Made by a program: the position numbers and the translations under genes
From: Akkermansiaceae bacterium
GTDB taxonomy: Bacteria > Verrucomicrobiota > Verrucomicrobiia > Verrucomicrobiales > Akkermansiaceae
Assembly: GCA_020627645.1 (NCBI GenBank)
Contig: JAHDGN010000147.1
Location: forward strand, 1-7,623
Reading direction: 5' to 3'
DNA length: 7,623 bases
The notes under the pieces: model-generated
The model's input: the letters and a program-made list of their open reading frames with translations, nothing else
What the model was told of the DNA's origin: nothing
Databases searched by the model: none
Shown: piece after piece, positions 1-6,001 of the stretch
How the letters are laid out: every line of letters begins with the position of its first letter
How positions within the stretch are numbered: position 1 is the stretch's first letter

Positions 1-161
1 GGAAATACAAAAACGAACTCGGGGAAAATCTCGGATTCGTTTACACCCACCCACTTTCGAAAGGAAGTGACTCTGGCTCTCACTACGGCGGAAATGCTCA
101 GACCTACATGAACGTTGGCCTCGCGCTTGGCGAGAAAATGGTCGAACTTCTTAAGAAATAA
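1..161 (+). CDS. C-terminal end of a probable SGNH / sialate O-acetylesterase-like hydrolase (5' truncated by window)
   Basis: The frame is open from base 3 to a TAA at 159-161, giving the last 52 residues of a protein that starts outside the window. The visible tail contains FVYTHPLSKG, then SHYGGNAQTYMNVG, then a helix ending in LGEKMVELLKK. A His-Tyr-Gly-Gly stretch followed by an amphipathic C-terminal helix resembles the end of sialate O-acetylesterase-like SGNH hydrolases, where a late His belongs to the catalytic triad. That would make residue 27 of the visible part (the His of SHYGG) the candidate catalytic base. These enzymes remove acetyl groups from sugars and are abundant in Verrucomicrobiota and Planctomycetota. 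The family call rests on remembered resemblance of a short tail, so it is tentative; that this is a real coding end is much surer. A strong terminator follows 27 bases after the stop. Confidence 0.5.
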   Translation, partial: KYKNELGENLGFVYTHPLSKGSDSGSHYGGNAQTYMNVGLALGEKMVELLKK

Positions 162-188
162 GTCTCTTCGAGACTCGCACATCTAATG

Positions 189-221
189 AAAAGCCAGGCC
201 AACCAGCCTGGCTTTTTTTTT
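189..221. terminator. Rho-independent terminator shared by two convergent genes
   Basis: The 7-bp GC-rich stem GCCAGGC (193-199) / GCCTGGC (206-212) closes a 6-base loop. It is extended by AAAA (189-192) pairing with TTTT (213-216), and nine T's run through 213-221. On the + strand this is a textbook terminator for the gene ending at 161. On the - strand the same stem is followed by only four T's, so it can also stop the regulator transcript ending at 231, probably less efficiently. A small extra hairpin, AGTCTC (161-166) / GAGACT (170-175), sits directly at the upstream stop codon. Confidence 0.9.
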
Positions 222-230
222 CGCAGAAAC

Positions 231-2852
231 TCAACGAAGCAAATCATTCAACTTCTTTCTTAAAGTCGAACGATTAAGAGCCATTGCCTGGGCCAAATGA
301 GACTGCTTCCCATCAAAACGTCTCAACAAATGACTAAGAACCTTCCCCTCTAACATCCCCATCAAATCCCGATACGAATATTCCTCTCTTGAATCAAAAT
401 ACTCGTCAACCCATCTCTCAATCACAACATCCAGCTCCTCAACCGCAACCTTTTCCTCCTCTCCTGAACCACCAAAATGTTCCGGCAAAAACTCCTCACT
501 CAAAACAGGAGCCCCCGACTGAGCGACGAGCAGATAACTCAATAGATTTCTCAACTCCCTCAAGTTACCCGGCCATAAGTGCCCCTTCAAAATGACAACC
601 AAACCCTGGCTCAACTCTCTCGCCATGGTCGTGTCCAGTTCTCCCAAAAAATACGATGCCAACGCTTCCAAATCATCTAAACGCTCACGCAAGGGAGGTA
701 AATGGATCTCCATCACCTGAAGGCGGTAATATAAATCAGCATGAAACTCGCCCAGCATCACCCCTTGATGCAACCCCTCCTCATCAACAGTCACCATCAA
801 CCTCGGAGCCCTCTCGCCCAATTCATCCAAAACAACCAACAATTCCTTCTGAGAATCAAGCGGTAAAACCGCCACATTTCTCAATAAAATCACCCCATCA
901 ACAAACTTTCTCAGAAAATCTCCTAATTCCCCCCCCTCAGTCTGCCTTGTCCCCACAAACTCCCCACTCTGATCCGGCTTTGTATTTGACTGAATCAACC
1001 TTCCAACATGGCTTCGCCCCGTCCCCACCTCTCCCCGAACCACCACCGGAACATCCGAAGCGCACGCCTGCGCAATTTGCTGAAAAACAGGGCGCATTTT
1101 CGCAGAAGCCCCGATGAACGGTGCCGAGCTAACGCCTACCCCCTCTGAATCAGCCTTTTGTTTTTCAACTCGAGCCCTGCCGAACTCCCTCAAAAAGCCC
1201 TCCATCAAATCAAAATCGATCGGCTTATCAAAAAAATGATTCACTCCCAATTTGCGAGCCTCAATCGCATTCTCCAGCTCCCCATGAGCACTCATCACTG
1301 CAATCGGCACCCCCGAAGCCACCAACCCATCCTTCAACAACTCCAAACCATGACCATCTGGCAAACCAATATCTAAGACCAACAAATCCACTCCTTTACC
1401 AACCCTTAAAGCCTCTCTTGCCCGCGCCAAGGTAGGAACCACCGTAACCTCCAATCCACACCGCTCAGCTAAAACTGAAACCGCAATTCCCAAAGAACGA
1501 TTATCTTCAACAATGAGCAAACGTCCGTTATTCATACTCCTCCCCCTTCCACAGAACCCTGGCAAGACTCCACGCACAACGGCTCCCCCTCCAATAGCAT
1601 TCTCCGCTTCAACTCGACCTCCATGCGCCTCCACCACCTCTTTAACCAAAGTCAAACCCAATCCCATCCCTCCCTCACGCTCAGAATAAAACGCTTCTCC
1701 AAACTTCTCCAACGCACTTGCACTAAACCCACCCCCTTGATCGCGCACTTCAAATTCAATCTCATCCTCCCTCTCTCTCAAAAAAATTTTCAATTCCCCA
1801 CCATCAGGCATCGCCTGAAGACCATTCTGAATCAAATTGCGAAACACATGCTCCAAACGCACCCAATCACACCGAACCACCAAATTTATCGGGAAAGATT
1901 GTACGACACTCACCTGATAAAAATCACACAACGGCCTCAACTTTCCAATCAAATCAGATAACAAAGCAACAAGATCATATTCCCCACCATCAAAACCCTC
2001 AGGCTTAGCAACAAACAACCACTGCTCCACCAGAGAGGTAATTCGCTCACCCTCTTCTTCAATCAAACGCCCTACTGGATTCCCTTCCACTTTCCGAAGA
2101 GTCTGGCCATGCATAATCAAACTCGCCGCCGGATTCTTAATTTCATGAGCCAAAGAAGTTGTCAACCGACCCAACATTGCCATTTTTTCTGCAGCCTGCC
2201 TCTTCTCTTGTTCATCAATCAAACGATCACGATTTTCCTCCAAGCTCCTCGCTAACACTCCAATTTCATCACGACGCTCCCGAACCGACTGAGGCAACAA
2301 CAACGCTTCCCCACTTGAAACCTCCCTCACCTCTTTCGCAATCTTTCCCAACGGCAAAACAACGCTTCTCGAAATGAAGAATGCCGTTCCCAAAGCGACA
2401 ATGACCCCAATCAAAACCGCCGGAGGAAAATGAGCTCTTCGAACCACAGGCTGATACCCAATCAAAAACCTTTCATCTTTGAGCTCTGTCGCAAACACCA
2501 AATGCTCCCCCTCCTCAACAACTTCGCCAACCTTATCAAGAGCGATATCAGCCATCACCTCTTCATCACCGATGACCTTCCCATCCTGACAAAACAAAAA
2601 AACCACTCCAGCGATCTCCGATAAATTTTCCCTCATTCGGTCCGTCATCGGTAGATTCAATCGCTCCATCAACCTTCCATTCGCCTCTACAACCGACTTT
2701 AATCTCTCGTGATCACGCCTCTTCTCCACTGAACCAGCTTGAAAAAACGCCACAAATGCCGTCACCAAAGCAACCAATACAATCGGCAAAACAAGCCGCC
2801 GAAACAACCCACCATGGCTGCGTGACCATTTTCCACCCAAAATTCGCCCCAT
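231..2852 (-). CDS. Hybrid membrane histidine kinase fused to an NtrC-like response regulator with degenerate AAA+ domain
   Basis: The frame is open from a TTG at 2858; ATG at 2852 is the more likely start (873 aa; residue numbers below count from the TTG). Order of parts: membrane segment 20-40; periplasmic sensor region about 42-143; membrane segment 145-166; HAMP about 167-213 (DEIG 197-200); HisKA with phosphoacceptor H238 in LAHEIKNP; HATPase with N-box N341/N345, DQGGG 373-377 and GMGLGL 397-402. Then M442 begins a receiver domain with E451/D452, phospho-acceptor D496, S523 and K545. Next come an AAA+ domain (581-770) and a Fis-type helix-turn-helix (838-875). The AAA+ domain is degenerate: Walker A is GEVGTGRS (R615 replaces Lys), the Walker B Asp-Glu pair is R660-N661, and the GAFTGA loop is missing. 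DLYYRL, LPPLRER and WPGNLREL are retained. It should therefore sense a periplasmic cue and bind DNA, but not remodel sigma-54 polymerase. No convincing Shine-Dalgarno precedes the start. The fusion point is suspicious (see 1535-1546). Confidence 0.9.
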   Translation of the reverse strand: MGRILGGKWSRSHGGLFRRLVLPIVLVALVTAFVAFFQAGSVEKRRDHERLKSVVEANGRLMERLNLPMTDRMRENLSEIAGVVFLFCQDGKVIGDEEVMADIALDKVGEVVEEGEHLVFATELKDERFLIGYQPVVRRAHFPPAVLIGVIVALGTAFFISRSVVLPLGKIAKEVREVSSGEALLLPQSVRERRDEIGVLARSLEENRDRLIDEQEKRQAAEKMAMLGRLTTSLAHEIKNPAASLIMHGQTLRKVEGNPVGRLIEEEGERITSLVEQWLFVAKPEGFDGGEYDLVALLSDLIGKLRPLCDFYQVSVVQSFPINLVVRCDWVRLEHVFRNLIQNGLQAMPDGGELKIFLREREDEIEFEVRDQGGGFSASALEKFGEAFYSEREGGMGLGLTLVKEVVEAHGGRVEAENAIGGGAVVRGVLPGFCGRGRSMNNGRLLIVEDNRSLGIAVSVLAERCGLEVTVVPTLARAREALRVGKGVDLLVLDIGLPDGHGLELLKDGLVASGVPIAVMSAHGELENAIEARKLGVNHFFDKPIDFDLMEGFLREFGRARVEKQKADSEGVGVSSAPFIGASAKMRPVFQQIAQACASDVPVVVRGEVGTGRSHVGRLIQSNTKPDQSGEFVGTRQTEGGELGDFLRKFVDGVILLRNVAVLPLDSQKELLVVLDELGERAPRLMVTVDEEGLHQGVMLGEFHADLYYRLQVMEIHLPPLRERLDDLEALASYFLGELDTTMARELSQGLVVILKGHLWPGNLRELRNLLSYLLVAQSGAPVLSEEFLPEHFGGSGEEEKVAVEELDVVIERWVDEYFDSREEYSYRDLMGMLEGKVLSHLLRRFDGKQSHLAQAMALNRSTLRKKLNDLLR
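1533..1546 (-). promoter_or_regulatory. Internal ribosome-binding site, ATG and five-G run at the kinase/regulator junction
   Basis: Read on the minus strand, GGGGGAGGAGT is followed by ATG at 1535-1533. This ATG is exactly where a free-standing response regulator would begin (MNNGRLLIVEDN), giving a 434-aa product ending at 231. The GGAGG core lies only 3 bases from the ATG, closer than ideal. The run of five G's (1546-1542) matters. With four G's the kinase frame would end in a TGA overlapping this ATG as ATGA, the usual translational-coupling arrangement of kinase and regulator genes, leaving a 441-codon kinase (counted from the TTG). The fused frame may therefore be a real in-frame fusion that also makes a free regulator, a variable homopolymer, or an indel in the assembly. 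Confidence 0.55.
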
Positions 2853-2976
2853 GAACAAGTTTTGCCATCATTTTTGGATAATTTCTATCCAAAATCGGAG
2901 ATTTGGCCATTTTTTTGCAATCCAAGTTGCTTGAGCCCGATTTTTCGTCCATCCATACAAAACCATTTCCATCCAC
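2853..2976. promoter_or_regulatory. Divergent control region between the kinase/regulator and the TonB receptor
   Basis: This 124-base AT-rich gap separates two gene starts that point away from each other, so both promoters must lie here or in the adjoining coding ends. On the + strand TTGAGC (2931-2936) lies 17 bases before CATACA (2954-2959). This is a weak sigma-70-like pair that would give a very short leader before ATG 2977. No good Shine-Dalgarno site precedes 2977 or 2852. The main structured element is the inverted repeat at 2872-2894, listed separately. An overlapping second repeat, AAATC (2892-2896) / GATTT (2900-2904), shares bases with its right arm. Confidence 0.5.
2872..2894. 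promoter_or_regulatory. Perfect 9-bp inverted repeat, candidate operator (regulator or Fur-type site)
   Basis: TTTTGGATA (2872-2880) and TATCCAAAA (2886-2894) are exact inverted repeats around a 5-base spacer centred on 2883. The centre lies 31 bases before the kinase ATG (2852) and 94 bases before the receptor ATG (2977), a fitting place for an operator acting on one or both genes. The Fis-type helix-turn-helix of the neighbouring regulator would be expected to bind a palindrome. Alternatively, the core GGATAAT-T-TCTATCC matches the 7-1-7 Fur consensus TGATAAT-N-ATTATCA at 10 of 14 positions, which would suit an iron-uptake receptor. The symmetry is seen directly; the binding protein is inferred. 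Confidence 0.55.
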
Positions 2977-5032
2977 ATGAATAAACTCATTCTAACTTCA
3001 ACCATTGGGCTCTCTGCCCTTCTTCCCATCAAGGCTCAAGATCTTCTTCCCGAAGTCATCGTCACCGCCTCTCGATCATCAGAGGGATATTCCGAGACCC
3101 CATACACGACTGATATCCTAACCACAGACGAACTTCTCGACCGAGCACTTCGAACCGTCCCGGAGGCCCTTCAATTCACTCCGGGAATTTCAGTCCAAAA
3201 AACAACCCACGGCCACGGCTCCCCTTTCATCCGAGGGTTCACCGGACGCCAAAACCTCTTCCTTGTCGACGGAATCCGAATCAACAACTCCACCTTTCGA
3301 GCTGGCCCTGTTCAGTATCTGAACACCATTGATTCTTTCGGAATCAATCAACTTGAGGTCGTCAAATCACAAGGCTCTGTTCAATACGGCTCCGATGCTC
3401 TTGGCGGAACAATCAATGCCATCACCACCTCTTCCGGATACCTCGACGAGGATCAAGGATTCTTCCAACGAGGAGCCCTGCTCTACCGCATCGACTCCAA
3501 CTCCGAATCTCACGTCACCCGCCTCCAACAAACAATCGGATCTGGAAAACAATGGGGACTCACCCTCGGCGCCAACTGGAAAGACTTCGGAGATATCAAA
3601 TCAGATTTTTACGGAAGGATGAGAGGCACTGGTTACACCGAGCAAAACTTCGACGCTAAACTCGAATTCTCTCCCGCCGAAAACCTCTACATCACCCTGG
3701 CTCACCAATATCTAAATCAAGATGATGTCAGTGCACTCAACCATCAATAACCCTGGAGGCTGGGCAGGCCTCTCAGCGGGATCCTTCTCTAGCCGAGTCT
3801 ACGACCAAGAACGATCCCTCTCATACTTAAAACTCCAACACGAACCCTCATATTCGTCGTTCCTCGACAAATATACTCTCACCTTCTCTTTCCAAAAATC
3901 ATGGGACTCCGAAACCCAAGACCGCCGACCAGGCAGGGACCAAATTCGCTTTGGAAATATTGAAACCGAAACCTACGGAGTCTCTTTCGAAGCCGAAACA
4001 TCCCTCGGCACCGCGACCACCCTGATCTACGGCGCCGATTACTATCACGATGACGTCTTTTCAGAAGGTTTCCGGCTCACCCCCTCAACTGGAGCCCTAG
4101 ACCCTAACCGCGCACCGGTTGCAAATGGTTCCACCTACGAATCGCTTGGCATCTTTGCCCAAGCCCGCACTGACTGGAATGAACAATTCACCACCATTCT
4201 TGGCGCTCGATTCACTCACGCCGAAACCGACATTCCTGCCCTCAGCGCAACTGACTCATGGGATTCCGTCGTCTTCAACGCACGCTTTCTCTACAACCTA
4301 GATGATCAAATTTCATTCTTCGGTGGATACTCCCAAGGCTTCAGAGCCCCAAACCTCAACGACCTCACCGGCAGCGTCACCTCACGCTCAGGCCTCGACT
4401 CGCTTGGCACCCTGAATCTTGACCCCGAAACCACCCACACCTTTGAGCTGGGCACTCGCGTCAATCACGACCGACTCAGTTTTGAAGTCTCAGGGTTCTA
4501 CACCATCGTTGACGACCTCATCGCCCGCATCGAGGACGGAGGAGGAACCGAACGCTCAGCCAATGCTTCCGAAGCCTGGATTGCCGGTGTCGAAGGACGA
4601 GCAAACTACACCATCACCGACGACTGGTCCCTGTCCGGATTCGTCACCTACCAATACGGAGACCAAACCCGCCCAACATTTCTTGGCGGTCCAGATGTCA
4701 CGCAACCCGTATCAAGACTCTCTCCCCTTCGAGGCTCCCTGGCCCTAAAATATCAAGCGCCCTCACGCAAATGGTGGGTTGAAGCAAGAGCTACTGCTGC
4801 CGCTGAAGCAGACCGGCTCGCCTCCAACGATCTCGGAGACACTCAACGCATCCCACCCGGGGGAACTCCAAGCTATTTCACCACCGCCCTCTACGCAGGA
4901 TGGCAAGTCTCAGACTCACTTTCCCTAAACCTCGCTCTCGAAAACCTCAACGACGAAGACTATCGCATTCATGGTTCCGGCCAAAACGAAGCCGGACGAA
5001 ACGCGACCCTCTCGGTCAAATACGAGTGGTAA
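2977..5032 (+). pseudogene. TonB-dependent outer-membrane receptor, split by a frameshift near 3730
   Basis: Two overlapping frames make one receptor: 2977-3750 carries the N-terminus and plug, and about 3731-5032 carries the barrel. Joined at the Val codons 3727-3729 and 3731-3733 they give about 684 residues, normal for this family. The N-terminus has a signal peptide (residues 1-20, ending IKA) and a TonB-box-like EVIVTASR (26-33). The plug has GSPFIRGFTG (81-90), LVDGIRINN (96-104) and VQYGSDALGGTINAIT (135-150). The second piece has the barrel motif GFRAPNLNDLTG and ends in ENLNDEDYRIHGSGQNEAGRN and a strand closing on Trp. The shift must fall between 3716 and 3747. It needs one inserted base or a loss of two (or five) bases. 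No long homopolymer lies at the spot. Without repair the product stops after 257 residues and cannot form a pore. The substrate is not evident; siderophore, heme or cobalamin are all possible. It could be a true pseudogene or an assembly error. Confidence 0.88.
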
Positions 5033-5086
5033 TCGATCGAAAAGAACCTCAAACACAAGAGCTCAAAACATTCTTAGTGGATGGTA

Positions 5087-5130
5087 ACCAGAGCGCTACC
5101 GGGGCCTAAAAACCCCGTAGCGCTCTTGGT
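5087..5130. other. Long bulged hairpin between the TonB receptor and truC
   Basis: AGAGCGCTA (5090-5098) pairs with TAGCGCTCT (5118-5126) and CGGGG (5100-5104) pairs with CCCCG (5113-5117), with C5099 bulged and an 8-base loop CCTAAAAA. ACC (5087-5089) pairs with GGT (5128-5130) across a bulged T5127. This gives about 17 base pairs, very stable for its size. It starts 55 bases after the receptor stop and ends 18 bases before the truC ATG. It is followed by TATTTCC and not a T-run, so it is at best an imperfect terminator. It could also be a processing or stability element, or a dispersed palindromic repeat. Confidence 0.7.
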
Positions 5131-5148
5131 ATTTCCAACTTTCTCCCG

Positions 5149-5811
5149 ATGAGCCGGATCGAAATCCTCTACCAAGACCAATGGCTTGTTGCCGCCAATA
5201 AGCCAGCGGGATTTCTCACACACCCCGCTGACCACCCAAAGCCCGATGACCAAGTCCTAATGAAACAAGTTCGCGACCAAATCGGCATTCAAATTCACAC
5301 CCTCCATCGACTCGATCAACCCACTTCTGGTCTCGTTCTCTTCGCCAAAGACTCCAATACCGCTAAAAAACTTCGGAAGGCCTTCGAAAAAAGAGAAATT
5401 CAAAAAAAATACCTAGCGGTCGTCCACGGTCACCCCACTCTTAATGATTGGGAATGTCACATCCCGCTCCAAAAAACACCTGAAGCCCCCTCCAAAAATG
5501 CTCACACCAAGTTCTCTCGACTCAAAACCCTCCCAAACCAACTTTCCCTCATCCAAGCCATCCCAATCACGGGCAGATTTCACCAAATTCGCAAACACCT
5601 TCTCACAACCGGCTACCCCATCGTCGGCGATTTTAGATATCTTGAAGAAGATGACTGCCACCGCATCGGCAAAAGACTCGGGATTGGCACTCGCATGCTT
5701 CTGCAAGCTTCCGAACTCGCGTTAACGTTAACACACCCTGTCACCCAAAAAGATCTCAAAATCACCACTCCAATAGATCCCGAAATCCAAAAGGTGATTT
5801 CCCTAATATAG
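5149..5811 (+). CDS. truC: RluA-family pseudouridine synthase, TruC-like (tRNA U65)
   Basis: This 220-residue cytoplasmic enzyme should convert a uridine in structured RNA to pseudouridine. The N-terminus closely follows TruC of Escherichia coli: EILYQDQWLVAANKPAG (5-21), then VRDQIG, then the catalytic motif HRLDQPTSG (53-61) with nucleophile D56. Further RluA-family elements are QKKYLAVVHG (85-94), TGRFHQIRKHL (141-151) for RNA handling, and GYPIVGD (155-161). The C-terminal LLQASELALTLTHPVT matches the final conserved block. At 220 residues it is somewhat shorter than E. coli TruC (about 260) because it lacks the C-terminal extension. There is no S4 domain, which also fits TruC and not RluB/RsuA types. 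If TruC, the target is U65 in the acceptor stem of tRNA; another RluA-type target cannot be excluded. No clear Shine-Dalgarno precedes ATG 5149. It lies 116 bases after the receptor, beyond a large hairpin, so it is probably transcribed on its own. Confidence 0.85.
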   Translation: MSRIEILYQDQWLVAANKPAGFLTHPADHPKPDDQVLMKQVRDQIGIQIHTLHRLDQPTSGLVLFAKDSNTAKKLRKAFEKREIQKKYLAVVHGHPTLNDWECHIPLQKTPEAPSKNAHTKFSRLKTLPNQLSLIQAIPITGRFHQIRKHLLTTGYPIVGDFRYLEEDDCHRIGKRLGIGTRMLLQASELALTLTHPVTQKDLKITTPIDPEIQKVISLI

Positions 5812-6001
5812 ATCTTCCAAAATACCCTCGGACAAACTCAAAAACTCGGCACACCTCGTGCTTTGAGTCAAATCACTTCACTCAAATTTCTCAGAAAGAA
5901 ATTTCCATTTTTCCAAGACAATCGTAAAAGAGCGTTAGAAATAGGATTTTTTTCTAACAGAATCGAAGTCCTAAACCTCCAGAACAGAGAAACTGGTACG
6001 C
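5812..6001 (+). other. 190-base gap before glgA with overlapping, competing inverted repeats
   Basis: No gene is seen here. ACTCAAA (5836-5842) can pair with TTTGAGT (5862-5868), stacked on the inner stem GCAC (5849-5852) / GTGC (5858-5861). The same TTTGAGT can instead pair with ACTCAAA at 5880-5886. That downstream copy overlaps AAATTTC (5884-5890), which pairs with GAAATTT (5898-5904) and is followed by CCATTTTTCC. The three stems are thus partly exclusive, an arrangement like an attenuator, though AT-rich and short. A further 8-bp stem, GTTAGAAA (5934-5941) / TTTCTAAC (5951-5958), lies 43 bases before the glgA start. No convincing promoter hexamers or terminator for truC were found. Confidence 0.4.

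Noticed and set aside
656..1117. A 153-codon plus-strand frame opposite the AAA+ domain
   Set aside because: It is very rich in Pro, Ser, His and Gln, as expected from the antisense of a G-rich gene. The minus frame has clear domains, so this is a shadow.
2713..2976. An 87-codon minus-strand frame beginning at 2976 and running into the kinase gene in another frame
   Set aside because: It overlaps the kinase N-terminus, has no recognisable domain, and its Cys/Trp/Gly-rich composition looks like a shadow of the membrane-segment coding region. The gap is better explained as a control region.
2853..2976. Cobalamin or other riboswitch ahead of the TonB receptor
   Set aside because: The gap is short and AT-rich, with only simple inverted repeats and no recognisable conserved riboswitch core.
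3716..3747. Programmed ribosomal frameshift in the receptor
   Set aside because: No slippery heptamer, no rare-codon or stop context at the join, and no strong downstream stem are visible. TonB receptors are not known to use one.
3722..3751. Separate gene starting at ATG 3722 for the barrel half of the TonB receptor
   Set aside because: The ATG lies inside the conserved join region, has no ribosome-binding site, and would give a barrel without signal peptide or plug. A frameshifted single gene explains it better.
5087..5130. Ordinary rho-independent terminator for the TonB gene
   Set aside because: The stem is strong, but the bases after it (TATTTCC on the plus strand) do not form a T-run, so it was listed as a hairpin of unknown role.
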